Notes: generated by a model not told the origin, from the sequence alone. A stretch of DNA of 64,000 nucleotides from Pseudomonas sp. GM41(2012) (GCF_000282315.2 NZ_AKJN02000007.1:620001-684000), one strand, 5' to 3'. Positions 17,049 to 26,275 are shown, numbered from the stretch's first letter. Translations and numbers: made by a program.

Positions 17049-18014
17049 TCAGTCGGCAAACGCCATCCCATGCTTCTCTTTAGTGGTCTTCACCGCCTCC
17101 AGCACTGCCAGCAAGCAATCATCACGATAGCGCTCCAGCGCCGAAATGCTGTGCGTGCCCAACTGATCGCTGGTGCCATCCACCACATCATCAATCAACT
17201 TGTCGGTCAGCTCCGGCGCCGGCAGATACGTCCACGGCAACTGCAACGCCGGTCCGAATTGCGCCATGAAGTGCCGCATGCCCGCATCGCCACCCGCCAG
17301 GGTATACGTCAAGAACGTGCCCATGAACGACCAGCGCAGACCCGCGCCAAAGCGGATCGCATCATCGATTTCACCGGTGGTCGCCACGCCGTCGTTGACC
17401 AGGTGCAGCGCCTCGCGCCACAGCGCTTCGAGCAAGCGGTCAGCGATAAAACCGGGTACTTCCTTGCGCACATGCAGCGGACGCATGCCCAAGGATTCAT
17501 AGACTTTCATTGCCGCTTGAACCGCTTCCGGGGTGGTGTTTTTGCCGCCCACCACTTCCACCAGCGGCAGCAGGTAAACCGGGTTGAACGGGTGGCCGAC
17601 GACGCAGCGTTCCGGGTGTGTCGAACTCTCGTAGAACTCGCTTGGCAACAGGCCGGAAGTACTGGAGCCGATCAAGGCATTGGGCTTGGCTGCAGCGCTG
17701 ATTTTGCTGTGCAGTTCCAGTTTAAGGTCCAGACGCTCAGGGGCGCTTTCCTGAATGAAATCCGCATCGCGAACGCATTCTTCAATGGTGGCGACAAAGC
17801 GCAACCGATCCTGCGATGCACCAGGCGCAAGGCCCTGTTTCTCCAAAGCGCCCCAGGCATTGGCGACGCGTTTGCGCAGCGCGGCTTCGGCGCCGGGCGC
17901 CGGGTCCCAGGCCACCACGTCGAGGCCGTGGGCGAGGGCGCGGGACACCCAACCGCTGCCGATGACACCGCTGCCCAGGGCGGCGAAGGTTTTGATTTCA
18001 GTGATAAAGCTCAT
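17049..18014 (-). CDS. cdhA: L-carnitine 3-dehydrogenase CdhA
   Basis: CdhA oxidises L-carnitine to 3-dehydrocarnitine with NAD+. The 321-residue protein belongs to the 3-hydroxyacyl-CoA dehydrogenase family, with an N-terminal Rossmann motif (GSGVIGSGW, residues about 13-21) and the conserved HPFNPVYLLPLVEV segment. The ATG at 18014 (MSFITEIKTF) follows AGGAAG at a normal distance; a GTG two codons earlier is possible. It is third in the caiX-cdhC-cdhA-cdhB-BBOX order, with a REPIN on one side and the long palindrome on the other. Confidence 0.94.
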   Translation of the reverse strand: MSFITEIKTFAALGSGVIGSGWVSRALAHGLDVVAWDPAPGAEAALRKRVANAWGALEKQGLAPGASQDRLRFVATIEECVRDADFIQESAPERLDLKLELHSKISAAAKPNALIGSSTSGLLPSEFYESSTHPERCVVGHPFNPVYLLPLVEVVGGKNTTPEAVQAAMKVYESLGMRPLHVRKEVPGFIADRLLEALWREALHLVNDGVATTGEIDDAIRFGAGLRWSFMGTFLTYTLAGGDAGMRHFMAQFGPALQLPWTYLPAPELTDKLIDDVVDGTSDQLGTHSISALERYRDDCLLAVLEAVKTTKEKHGMAFAD

Positions 18015-18047
18015 GGTCACTTCCTGAATTTGGCTCGGAAAAAAAAC

Positions 18048-18140
18048 TGTGGGAGCGAGCCTGCTCGCGATGGCGTCGGTACATCCGATGCATCAATTGA
18101 GGCAGGTAAACCGCTATCGCGAGCAGGCTCACTCCCACAG
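18048..18140. repeat. REPIN between cdhC and cdhA
   Basis: Inverted arms of the CTGTGGGAGCGAGCCTGCTC subfamily lie inside the carnitine operon. Confidence 0.85.
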
Positions 18141-18158
18141 GGGGAAAGTGTGTGGGGG

Positions 18159-19046
18159 TTAACCGCGCTTGGTCAGGCCCATTTTTGCCCGGCCTTCTGC
18201 CGGCGTCAGAACACGGGCGCCGAGGCGGCTGAGGATTTCCGAGGCGCGCTCGACCAGTTGGCCGTTGGTCGCCAGTACGCCCTTGTCCAGCCAGATGTTG
18301 TCTTCCAGTCCGACGCGCACGTTGCCGCCGAGCAGCACCGCTTGCGCCGCCATCGGCATCTGCATGCGACCGATGCCGAAGCCGGCCCACACAGCGTTAG
18401 CCGGCAGGTTGTCGACCATGGCTTTCATGGTGGTGGTATCAGCCGGCGCGCCCCATGGGATGCCCAGGCAGAGCTGGAACAGCGGGTCGTCGAGCAATCC
18501 TTCCTTGATCAACTGCTTGGCGAACCACAGGTGACCGGTGTCGAAAATTTCCAGCTCGGCCTTCACGCCCAGCTCTTGAATGCGTTTGGCACCAGCGCGT
18601 AGCTGGGCCGGGGTGGACACGTAAATGGTGTCGCCGTCGCCGAAGTTAAGGGTGCCGCAATCGAGGGTGCAGATTTCCGGCAGCAGTGCTTCAACGTGGG
18701 CCAGACGGGTCAGCGGGCCGACCAGGTCGGTGTTCGGGCCGAACTCCATCGGGTTCTCGCCCGCACCGATTTCCAGGTCGCCGCCCATGCCTGCGGTGAG
18801 GTTGACGATGATGTCGACGTCCGCCTCGCGGATGCGCTCCATCACTTCGCGATACAGCGCTACATCACGGCTGAATTTGCCGGTTTCGGGGTTACGAACG
18901 TGGCAGTGAACGACAGTGGCGCCAGCCTTGGCGGCTTCCACGGCGGCTGCGGCGATTTGTTTCGGGGTGACCGGCACGTGTGGGCTCTTGCTGGTCGTGT
19001 CGCCAGCACCGGTGAGTGCGCAGGTGATGATGACGTCGTGGTTCAT
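18159..19046 (-). CDS. cdhC: 3-Dehydrocarnitine:acetyl-CoA transferase/cleavage enzyme CdhC (BKACE family)
   Basis: CdhC converts 3-dehydrocarnitine and acetyl-CoA to betainyl-CoA and acetoacetate. The 295 residues form the beta-keto acid cleavage (DUF849) family. The zinc ligands are probably His47 and His49 (VVHCHVRNPETGKFSRD), and the conserved end region is RVGLEDNIWLDKG. It is preceded by caiX and followed by cdhA. The BKACE family is broad, and the carnitine assignment rests mainly on this gene neighbourhood, which matches P. aeruginosa. Confidence 0.92.
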   Translation of the reverse strand: MNHDVIITCALTGAGDTTSKSPHVPVTPKQIAAAAVEAAKAGATVVHCHVRNPETGKFSRDVALYREVMERIREADVDIIVNLTAGMGGDLEIGAGENPMEFGPNTDLVGPLTRLAHVEALLPEICTLDCGTLNFGDGDTIYVSTPAQLRAGAKRIQELGVKAELEIFDTGHLWFAKQLIKEGLLDDPLFQLCLGIPWGAPADTTTMKAMVDNLPANAVWAGFGIGRMQMPMAAQAVLLGGNVRVGLEDNIWLDKGVLATNGQLVERASEILSRLGARVLTPAEGRAKMGLTKRG

Positions 19047-19120
19047 GAGGCGGGTTCCTTGCAGGCGTGATGATTCCGTTCGCAGCCCGGTCGGGCTGCG
19101 AGTCGGTGGTTCAATCGGGT

Positions 19121-20065
19121 TTATTTGATGGTCAGTTTCAGGTTGTCAGCCGCCGGTTTGCCATCGAAGGTGGTCACGCCTTCGAGCCAGCGTTGCTTGT
19201 CTTGCGGGTGATCTTTCAGCCATTGCTTGGCTGATTCGAAGGCGTCCTTGTGATCCAGCAGCGGCTGCATCATCCGGCTCTCGTCTTCGGCGGTGTAGGT
19301 CAGGTTGCTCAGCAAACGACCGATGTTCGGGCATTGCTCGGCGTATTTCGGCGCGGTGACGGTCCAGACCGTGGCCATGCCTTCGTTCGGGCCCAGGGCG
19401 TCTTCGCTGCCGGTGAGGTAGGTCATTTGCACGTTGACGTTCATCGGGTGCGGCGCCCAGCCGAAGAACACCACGGCCTCTTTGCGTCGCACGGCGCGAT
19501 CCACTGCCGCGAGCATGCCGGCCTCACTGGACTCGACCAACTGGAACTTGCCGAGGCCAAACTGGTTCTTGGCGATCATCGCCTTGATCTGGGTGTTGGC
19601 ACCCGAGCCAGGCTCGATGCCGTAGATCTTGCCGCCCAGTTCCTTTTCAAACTTGGCGATGTCGGCAAAGGTTTTCAGGCCCTTGTCGGCGAGATATGTT
19701 GGTACGGCAAGGGTGGCGCGGGCGTCTTTCAGGCTTGGCGCCTCAAGCACTTTGACCTGATTGGCCGCGACGAACGGGGTGATGGTCTGAGTCATCAGCG
19801 GGTTCCAGTAGCCCAGGAACAAGTCCAGGCGCTGGTCGCGGATCCCGGCGAAGATGATTTGCTGGGAAGCGCTGGTTTGTTTGGTGTTGTAGCCGAGGCC
19901 ATCGAGCAGGACTTGGGTCATGGCACTGGTGGCGATCACGTCGGTCCAGTTCACAACGCCCATGCGCACGTTCTGGCATGAAGCAGGTTCGGCCGCCATG
20001 ACGCTGGCGCTCAAGAAAGCGGTACCGCTGAGTGCAAGAACACAGCTGCTGATCAGTCGTTTCAT
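19121..20065 (-). CDS. caiX: Carnitine periplasmic binding protein CaiX
   Basis: This is a ProX/OpuAC-like quaternary-amine binding protein of 314 residues. It has a Sec signal peptide (MKRLISSCVLALSGTAFLSASVMA) and the ligand-domain sequence MGVVNWTDVIATSAMTQVLLDGLGY, parallel to ChoX. The ATG at 20065 follows GAGGAAA. No permease or ATPase is encoded beside it, so it presumably docks on ChoWV, as P. aeruginosa CaiX does on CbcWV. It is first in the carnitine operon, divergent from cdhR. Confidence 0.92.
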   Translation of the reverse strand: MKRLISSCVLALSGTAFLSASVMAAEPASCQNVRMGVVNWTDVIATSAMTQVLLDGLGYNTKQTSASQQIIFAGIRDQRLDLFLGYWNPLMTQTITPFVAANQVKVLEAPSLKDARATLAVPTYLADKGLKTFADIAKFEKELGGKIYGIEPGSGANTQIKAMIAKNQFGLGKFQLVESSEAGMLAAVDRAVRRKEAVVFFGWAPHPMNVNVQMTYLTGSEDALGPNEGMATVWTVTAPKYAEQCPNIGRLLSNLTYTAEDESRMMQPLLDHKDAFESAKQWLKDHPQDKQRWLEGVTTFDGKPAADNLKLTIK

Positions 20066-20157
20066 CTCAGGTTTCCTCGGCAGTTCGTTATTGTGGGTCC
20101 GGGCGTCTTCGTGCGCCGGTGATGCCCAAGTTACGCAGCTAAGGCCCTGTGAAAACG

Positions 20158-20201
20158 CACTGCGGCGACCAGCTCTTGCACTGCGGCGACCTGCGCTCTT
20201 G
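20158..20201. promoter_or_regulatory. Candidate CdhR/AraC-type direct-repeat operator
   Basis: CACTGCGGCGACC occurs twice, at 20158-20170 and 20179-20191, 21 bp apart. Each copy is followed by GCTCTTG. Two turns of helix between half-sites is the usual geometry for AraC-family activators. It lies in the 211-bp caiX-cdhR divergent region. Confidence 0.65.
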
Positions 20202-20276
20202 AATGCCGCGCGCAAGTGGCGTATCAACGTCCACACGCTTCCCGCCCTCTCGTTACTTGCCAGTCGAGTGCGCTCC

Positions 20277-21221
20277 ATGTCCCAGGATTTCTACTTCTTG
20301 TTGATGCCGGGCTTCTCGGCGATTGGATTTATCTCGGCCATCGAGCCGCTGCGGGTCGCCAATCGCTTTCGCGGCGAGCTCTATCGCTGGCATGTGCTCA
20401 GCGCGGACGGCGGCGCGGTATTGGCCAGCAACGGCATGTCGGTCAACGCCGATGCGGCGCTGGAACCGCTGAAGAAAGGCGCTACCTTGCTGGTGGTCGC
20501 CGGATTCGAACCGCTGAAGTTCACCACCCCGGCCCTGGAACACTGGCTACGCCGCCTGGACAACGAAGGCGTGACCCTTGGTGCCATCGACACCGGCAGT
20601 TTCATCCTCGCCGAGGCCGGCCTGCTCGACGGCCATCGCCTGACCCTGCACTGGGAAGCCATCGACGCCTTCAAGGAGTCCTATCCACAGCTCAGCGTCA
20701 CCCAGGAGCTGTTCGAGATCGACCGTCGGCGCATCACCTCCGCCGGCGGTACCGCTTCCATCGACCTGATGCTCGACCTCATCAGTCAGGCCCATGGCCC
20801 GGAACTGGCGATCCAGGTCAGCGAACAATTCGTACTCGGCCGCATCCGCCCGCGCAAAGACCACCAGCGCATGGAAGTCGCCACGCGTTATGGCATCAGC
20901 AACAAGAAACTGGTGCAGGTGATTGGGGAGATGGAGCAGCACAGCGAACCGCCGCTGAGCACGCTGGAATTGGCCGAATCGATCAAGGTGACGCGACGGC
21001 AACTGGAGCGATTGTTTCGGTTGCACCTGAACGACACACCGAGCAATTTTTACTTGCGATTAAGGCTGGAGAAGGCGCGGCAATTGCTGCGCCAGACCGA
21101 TATGAGCGTGCTGGAGGTAAGCATTGCTTGCGGGTTTGAATCACCGTCGTACTTCACTCGCAGCTATCGGGCGAAGTTTGAGCGGTGCCCTCGCGAAGAC
21201 CGACGTACCGCAAAAGCATGA
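20277..21221 (+). CDS. cdhR: AraC-family carnitine-responsive regulator CdhR
   Basis: CdhR activates the carnitine operon in response to carnitine. The 314 residues comprise a DJ-1/PfpI-like ligand domain (DFYFLLMPGFSAIGFISAIEPLRVA) and a C-terminal AraC domain with two helix-turn-helix motifs (LELAESIKVTRRQLERLFR; VLEVSIACGFESPSYFTRSY). The ATG at 20277 matches the family start, although its ribosome site is weak. It is divergent from caiX and faces the direct-repeat operator. Confidence 0.93.
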   Translation: MSQDFYFLLMPGFSAIGFISAIEPLRVANRFRGELYRWHVLSADGGAVLASNGMSVNADAALEPLKKGATLLVVAGFEPLKFTTPALEHWLRRLDNEGVTLGAIDTGSFILAEAGLLDGHRLTLHWEAIDAFKESYPQLSVTQELFEIDRRRITSAGGTASIDLMLDLISQAHGPELAIQVSEQFVLGRIRPRKDHQRMEVATRYGISNKKLVQVIGEMEQHSEPPLSTLELAESIKVTRRQLERLFRLHLNDTPSNFYLRLRLEKARQLLRQTDMSVLEVSIACGFESPSYFTRSYRAKFERCPREDRRTAKA

Positions 21222-21234
21222 ACAACATAGAAAC

Positions 21235-21325
21235 CTGTGGGAGCGAGCCTGCTCGCGATGGCGGTCTGTCATTCAAGTTGATATCGACTGATCCACCGCT
21301 ATCGCGAGCAGGCTGGCTCCCACAG
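21235..21325. repeat. REPIN after cdhR
   Basis: Inverted CTGTGGGAGCGAGCC-type arms lie between the convergent cdhR and the DUF3010 gene. Confidence 0.85.
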
Positions 21326-21344
21326 TTTTGATCTGCTGTGGGCG

Positions 21345-21761
21345 TTACTTCTTCATCAACGCCGAGCAGGCCGCTTTAAACGCTTCATGCTGATACTTGT
21401 TCAGCGTGGCCGGCAGTTCGAAGTCGAATTTCTTGTTCTGCGCATTGATGGTCTGTGGCGACAGCAGCGTGACCTCGCAATTTTCCAGCAACTGGAAAAC
21501 ACCCTCGATCTTGAACGTGGTCGGCCCACCGGCGAACTCACCCTTCTTGCTGCGTTTCTTGATCGCAATCCGGTCGATGGAATTTTCCCGCACAAACGAT
21601 GCCACCTGAGCGGCAAAAACTTTGACGTTCGCGGCTTCGTCGTCATCGTCGAGGGCGATTTTCTTGGTGTTCAGCGGGATGTGACTCAGGGCCTGATCGT
21701 CGAGGGAAGCCACAGCAATGATGGCTTCGCTGCCTTTGATTTCGATGCCGCAGATTTTCAT
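21345..21761 (-). CDS. DUF3010 family protein
   Basis: The 138-residue soluble protein (MKICGIEIKGSEAIIAVASL...) fits the DUF3010 family, whose function is unknown. It has a lysine-rich middle (IAIKKRSKKGEFAGG) and an RNase H-like feel in the N-terminal strand (GIEIKGSEAIIA); that fold idea is inference. No operon partner is obvious, since the next gene on the strand starts 61 bp upstream. Confidence 0.82.
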   Translation of the reverse strand: MKICGIEIKGSEAIIAVASLDDQALSHIPLNTKKIALDDDDEAANVKVFAAQVASFVRENSIDRIAIKKRSKKGEFAGGPTTFKIEGVFQLLENCEVTLLSPQTINAQNKKFDFELPATLNKYQHEAFKAACSALMKK

Positions 21762-21822
21762 TTGAATCCCTTTACTGGCTGAAGATGTTCAGCTTACAGG
21801 TCTGGATGGCTGGGGTTTGTGC

Positions 21823-22224
21823 TTACTCCTGCCCAATCGACTCCAAAAACTCCGACCGCTCGTCACTCATCCGCGCCACGCAATCATTCTGCGCAATCGT
21901 GAACGCCTTGCTACCGGCTGTCGCCGGGAACGCTTCAACTGCGCAATCCGCATCCCGAGTCTTCAACCACTGCTGTTGAGCGGCCTTGAGCTTGGCGGTG
22001 ATGTCGGTCAGTTGCGCCGGGTTCTTGCCGTAGAGCGTCTGCATGCGCTCGTTCAGGCTTTTGTAGTTTTCGCTCAGCAGGTCTTCGGCGGTGGTTCTGC
22101 TGTAGACCGAGCATTCCAGGGTCTGAACCTCGTTTTCGACTTTGTCGCAGGGGTTATCGTCGGCCACTTCAGCCGCGTGTACGCCGGTCGCTATCAGTGC
22201 CAAAGCCAGGAAGATCGATTTCAT
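21823..22224 (-). CDS. LprI/DUF1311-family secreted protein (lysozyme-inhibitor-like)
   Basis: A signal peptide (MKSIFLALALIATGVHA) is followed by a 115-residue mature part with four cysteines (NPCDK, LECSV, DADCAV, QNDCVARM). They are spaced as in LprI/DUF1311 proteins, some of which inhibit host lysozyme. It probably acts in the periplasm. It is divergent from the dgc operon; the 236 bp between them must hold the dgc promoter. Confidence 0.83.
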   Translation of the reverse strand: MKSIFLALALIATGVHAAEVADDNPCDKVENEVQTLECSVYSRTTAEDLLSENYKSLNERMQTLYGKNPAQLTDITAKLKAAQQQWLKTRDADCAVEAFPATAGSKAFTIAQNDCVARMSDERSEFLESIGQE

Positions 22225-22460
22225 TGCGCCGCCGCCCCTTTTTCCAGTAAAGCATCCAGTAATGGCGCGAATTCTGGCCCATGCGCAGGCCCTTGAACAG
22301 GTGGCTCATGACGTCCGGCGACGACCCTTTGTCGCGGATTGACGCTTTCGGCAAACCCCCTGTCGTTTTTGCACCCGGCTGCCCCCTCCCTCAGGCATAT
22401 GCTGGCCCCAAAGCGCCGGCACACGATTCGGCGCATGAATCGCTAATAGGGGACAGCCTG

Positions 22461-23438
22461 ATGAGCCCAGCCGAATTGCACGCCGACAGCATCGTTATCG
22501 ACGGTCTGATTATTGCCAAGTGGAACCGTGAGCTGTTCGAAGACATGCGCAAGGGCGGTCTGACCGCGGCCAACTGCACCGTGTCGGTGTGGGAGGGCTT
22601 CCAGGCCACCGTCAACAATATCGCCGCCAGCCAGAAGCTGATCCGCGAAAACAGCGACCTGGTGATTCCAGTGCGCACCACCGCCGATATTCGCAAGGCC
22701 AAGGAGCAGGGCAAGACCGGCATCCTGTTCGGTTTCCAGAATGCTCACGCGTTTGAAGACCAGATCGGCTACGTCGAGGTGTTCAAGCAGCTGGGCGTCG
22801 GTATTGTGCAGATGTGCTACAACACCCAGAACCTGGTTGGCACCGGTTGCTACGAGCGTGATGGCGGCCTGTCGGGTTTCGGTCGTGAAATCGTTGCCGA
22901 GATGAACCGCGTCGGCGTCATGTGCGACCTGTCCCACGTCGGCTCGAAAACTTCCGAAGAAGTCATCCTCGAGTCCAAGAAGCCGGTTTGCTACTCCCAT
23001 TGCCTGCCGTCGGGCCTGAAGATTCACCCGCGCAACAAATCCGATGAAGAACTGAAGTTCATCGCCGATCACGGCGGTTTCGTCGGCGTGACCATGTTTG
23101 CGCCATTCCTGGCCAAGGGCATCGATTCGACCATCGACGATTACGCCGAAGCCATCGAATACACCATGAACATCGTCGGCGAAGACGCCATTGGTATCGG
23201 CACCGACTTCACCCAGGGCCATGGCCAGGACTTCTTCGAGTACCTGACCCATGACAAGGGCTACGCCCGCCGCCTGACCAGCTTCGGCAAGATCATCAAC
23301 CCGCTGGGCATCCGCACCGTCGGCGAGTTCCCGAACCTGACCGAAACCCTGCTCAAGCGCGGCCATTCCGAGCGCGTGGTCCGCAAGATCATGGGCGAGA
23401 ACTGGGTGAACGTCTTGAAGGACGTCTGGGGCGAGTAA
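22461..23438 (+). CDS. Membrane dipeptidase-like (M19) metallohydrolase of the dgc operon
   Basis: This 325-residue protein belongs to the renal-dipeptidase family (M19). It shows a metal-binding His-Asp pair near the start (LHADSIVIDG, instead of the usual DGHND-type motif), a metal-site segment CDLSHVGSKTSEEV and the later GIGTDFTQGHG. The ATG at 22461 comes after AGGGGA; the longer frame upstream is not needed. It leads the dgcAB operon, as the equivalent gene does in P. aeruginosa. Its substrate is unknown, and a role in hydrolysing an N-methylated amine or peptide is speculation. Confidence 0.88.
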   Translation: MSPAELHADSIVIDGLIIAKWNRELFEDMRKGGLTAANCTVSVWEGFQATVNNIAASQKLIRENSDLVIPVRTTADIRKAKEQGKTGILFGFQNAHAFEDQIGYVEVFKQLGVGIVQMCYNTQNLVGTGCYERDGGLSGFGREIVAEMNRVGVMCDLSHVGSKTSEEVILESKKPVCYSHCLPSGLKIHPRNKSDEELKFIADHGGFVGVTMFAPFLAKGIDSTIDDYAEAIEYTMNIVGEDAIGIGTDFTQGHGQDFFEYLTHDKGYARRLTSFGKIINPLGIRTVGEFPNLTETLLKRGHSERVVRKIMGENWVNVLKDVWGE

Positions 23439-23461
23439 GCCACAGCACCTCTGAATCCTTT

Positions 23462-23485
23462 CCCCCGGCCGTCCGCGCCGGGGGG
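23462..23485 (+). other. Intercistronic GC hairpin
   Basis: CCCCCGGC pairs with GCCGGGGG around a short loop in the 79-bp gap between the dipeptidase and DUF5943 genes. There is no T-run, so RNA processing or stability is more likely than termination. Confidence 0.55.
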
Positions 23486-23517
23486 CAACACCAAAATTTT
23501 TCTGGAGTTAAGTTTCC

Positions 23518-24048
23518 ATGGCCAAGATCGCCCCGCAATTGCCAATCGAAGTCGACAGCGAAACCGGTGTCTGGACCTCCGACGCCCTGCCAATGCTGTA
23601 TGTGCCGCGTCATTTCTTCGTCAACAACCACATGGGCATCGAGGAAGTGCTGGGCGCCGACGCCTACGCCGAAATCCTCTACAAGGCCGGCTACAAGTCC
23701 GCCTGGCACTGGTGTGAAAAAGAAGCTGAATGCCACGGCCTGGAAGGCGTTGCGGTGTTCGAACACTACATGAAGCGCCTGTCGCAGCGCGGCTGGGGCC
23801 TGTTCAAGATCCAGGACATCGACCTCGACAAAGGCACTGCCAGCGTCAAGCTCGAACACTCCGCATTTGTCTACGTGTACGGCAAGGTCGGGCGCAAGGT
23901 CGACTACATGTTCACCGGTTGGTTTGCCGGTGCCATGGACCAGATTCTGCAAGCCCGCGGCAGCAAGATCCGCACCGTTGCCGAACAGGTTTACGGTGGC
24001 TCCGAAGAAGGCCACGACGACGGCCTGTTCACCGTCAAGCCGTTGTAA
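23518..24048 (+). CDS. DUF5943-type protein of the dgc operon
   Basis: The 176-residue soluble protein (MAKIAPQLPIEVDSETGVWT...) has no known enzyme motif. Its centre (AGYKSAWHWCEKEAECHGLEG) and its last part (HSAFVYVYGKVGRKVDYMFTGWFAGAMDQIL) resemble V4R/small-molecule-binding folds, which is inference. It sits between the dipeptidase and dgcA, 15 bp from dgcA, so it is very likely co-translated. A role in dimethylglycine demethylation, perhaps as an accessory factor, is plausible but unproven. Confidence 0.85.
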   Translation: MAKIAPQLPIEVDSETGVWTSDALPMLYVPRHFFVNNHMGIEEVLGADAYAEILYKAGYKSAWHWCEKEAECHGLEGVAVFEHYMKRLSQRGWGLFKIQDIDLDKGTASVKLEHSAFVYVYGKVGRKVDYMFTGWFAGAMDQILQARGSKIRTVAEQVYGGSEEGHDDGLFTVKPL

Positions 24049-24063
24049 GTCGAGGAACCCGCC

Positions 24064-26124
24064 ATGGCTTTCGAAGCAATGTTCCAGCCGATCCAGATCG
24101 GCAAACTGACCATCCGCAACCGCGTGCTCAGCACCGCGCACGCCGAGGTTTATGCCACCGACGGCGGCATGACCACCGACCGGTACGTCAAGTATTACGA
24201 AGAGAAAGCCAAGGGCGGGATCGGCCTGGCGATTTGCGGTGGTTCCTCCAGTGTGGCCATCGACAGCCCGCAAGGCTGGTGGAAGTCGGTCAACCTGGCC
24301 GACGACCGGATCATTCCGCACTTCCAGAACCTGGCTGATGCCATGCACAAGCATGGCGCCAAGATCATGATCCAGATTACCCACATGGGGCGTCGTTCCC
24401 GCTGGGACGGCGAGCATTGGCCAACCCTGCTGTCGCCGTCGGGCATCCGTGAGCCGGTGCACCGTGCGACCTGCAAAACCATCGAGCCGGAAGAAATCTG
24501 GCGGGTGATCGGCAACTACGCCAGCGCCGCGGCGCGGGCCAAGGCCGGTGGCCTGGACGGTGTCGAGCTGTCTGCTGTGCACCAGCACATGATCGACCAG
24601 TTCTGGAGCCCACGCGTCAACAAACGTACCGACGAATGGGGCGGCAGCTTCGAGAACCGCATGCGTTTCGGCCTGGAAGTGATCAAGGCTGTGCGGGCTG
24701 AAGTCGGCCCGGATTTCTGCGTCGGCATCCGTCTGTGCGGTGATGAATTCCACCCGGACGGCTTGTCCCACGAGGACATGAAGCAGATCGCCAAGTACTA
24801 CGACGACACCGGCATGATCGACTTCATCGGCGTGGTGGGTTCGGGTTGCGACACCCACAACACCCTGGCCAACGTTATCCCGAACATGAGTTATCCACCG
24901 GAGCCATTCCTGCACTTGGCGGCCGGTATCAAGGAAGTGGTGAAGGCCCCGGTGCTGCACGCGCAGAACATCAAGGACCCGAACCAGGCGACCCGTATTC
25001 TGGAAGGCGGCTACGTGGACATGGTCGGCATGACCCGCGCCCACATCGCCGACCCGCACCTGATCGCCAAGATCAAAATGGGTCAGGTCGACCAGATCAA
25101 GCAATGCGTCGGCGCCAACTACTGCATCGACCGTCAGTACCAGGGCCTGGACGTGTTGTGCATCCAGAACGCCGCGACCTCCCGTGAATACATGGGCGTG
25201 CCGCACATCATCGAGAAATCGACCGGTGTGAAGCGCAAAGTCGTGGTGGTCGGTGCCGGTCCTGCCGGGATGGAAGCGGCGCGTGTGTCGGCCGAACGTG
25301 GCCACGACGTGACCCTGTTCGAGAAGAAAGAATTCATCGGCGGGCAGATCACTACCGCGTCGAAAGCTCCACAACGGGACCAGATCGCCGGCATCACGCG
25401 TTGGTTCCAACTGGAGCTGGCGCGCTTGAAAGTCGATCTGCGCCTGGGCGTGGCGGCGGATGCGGCGACCATTCTCGACCTGCGTCCGGACGTGGTGGTA
25501 CTCGCTGTCGGCGGTCATCCGTTCCTGGAGCAGAACGAACATTGGGGCGCGGCTGAAGGCCTTGTGGTCAGCAGCTGGGACATCCTCGATGGCAAGGTTG
25601 CACCGGGCAAGAACGTGCTGGTTTACGACACCATTTGCGAGTTCACCGGGATGTCGACCGCCGACTTCCTCGCCGACAAGGGCAGCCAGGTTGAGATCGT
25701 CACTGACGACATCAAACCGGGCGTGGCGATTGGCGGCACATCGTTCCCGACGTACTACCGCAGCATGTACCCGAAAGAAGTGATCATGACCGGGGACATG
25801 ATGCTGGAGAAGGTCTACCGCGAAGGCGACAAGCTGGTGGCGGTGCTGGAAAACGAATACACCGGCGCCAAAGAGGAGCGGGTGGTGGATCAGGTCGTCG
25901 TCGAAAACGGCGTGCGTCCGGACGAAGAAATCTACTACGCCATGAAGGAAGGCTCGCGCAACAAAGGCCAGATGGACATCGAAGCCCTGTTCGCGATCAA
26001 GCCACAACCTTCGCTGAGCCAGGCGGGCGACGGCTACTTGCTGTTCCGCATCGGCGACTGCGTGGCGCAGCGCAACACCCACGCGGCGATCTATGACGCG
26101 TTGCGGTTGTGCAAGGATTTCTAA
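24064..26124 (+). CDS. dgcA: Dimethylglycine demethylation protein DgcA
   Basis: DgcA, with DgcB, removes one methyl group from dimethylglycine to give sarcosine. The 686 residues consist of an old-yellow-enzyme TIM barrel (about 1-370, FQPIQIGKLTIRNRV) and a [4Fe-4S] cysteine cluster (CVGANYC ... VLCIQNA). A C-terminal FAD/NAD Rossmann region follows (VVVVGAGPAGMEAARV), as in trimethylamine dehydrogenase and dienoyl-CoA reductase. AGGAA precedes the ATG. dgcB follows after a 221-bp gap with a large inverted repeat. Confidence 0.94.
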   Translation: MAFEAMFQPIQIGKLTIRNRVLSTAHAEVYATDGGMTTDRYVKYYEEKAKGGIGLAICGGSSSVAIDSPQGWWKSVNLADDRIIPHFQNLADAMHKHGAKIMIQITHMGRRSRWDGEHWPTLLSPSGIREPVHRATCKTIEPEEIWRVIGNYASAAARAKAGGLDGVELSAVHQHMIDQFWSPRVNKRTDEWGGSFENRMRFGLEVIKAVRAEVGPDFCVGIRLCGDEFHPDGLSHEDMKQIAKYYDDTGMIDFIGVVGSGCDTHNTLANVIPNMSYPPEPFLHLAAGIKEVVKAPVLHAQNIKDPNQATRILEGGYVDMVGMTRAHIADPHLIAKIKMGQVDQIKQCVGANYCIDRQYQGLDVLCIQNAATSREYMGVPHIIEKSTGVKRKVVVVGAGPAGMEAARVSAERGHDVTLFEKKEFIGGQITTASKAPQRDQIAGITRWFQLELARLKVDLRLGVAADAATILDLRPDVVVLAVGGHPFLEQNEHWGAAEGLVVSSWDILDGKVAPGKNVLVYDTICEFTGMSTADFLADKGSQVEIVTDDIKPGVAIGGTSFPTYYRSMYPKEVIMTGDMMLEKVYREGDKLVAVLENEYTGAKEERVVDQVVVENGVRPDEEIYYAMKEGSRNKGQMDIEALFAIKPQPSLSQAGDGYLLFRIGDCVAQRNTHAAIYDALRLCKDF

Positions 26125-26141
26125 CGGCATCACCACCATCA

Positions 26142-26275
26142 CTGTGGCGAGGGGGCTTGCCCCCGTTGGGCTGCGAAGCGGCCCTAAAGTCAGCCAATGC
26201 GGTCTGTCAGTAAAAATGCATTGGCCGGTTTACGACTGCTTCGCAGCCGAACGGGGGCAAGCCCCCTCGCCACAG
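26142..26275. repeat. Inverted repeat of a second REP family between dgcA and dgcB
   Basis: Arms CTGTGGCGAGGGGGCTTGCC and GGCAAGCCCCCTCGCCACAG, with inner GGCTGCGAAGCGGCC-type sequence, make a hairpin of about 40-bp arms. It differs from the TCGCGAGCA family elsewhere in the window. Confidence 0.85.

Noticed and set aside
23389..26142. A 917-codon reverse-strand open frame opposite the dgc genes
   Set aside because: It is a shadow of the DUF5943 gene and dgcA, which have ribosome sites and recognisable domains.
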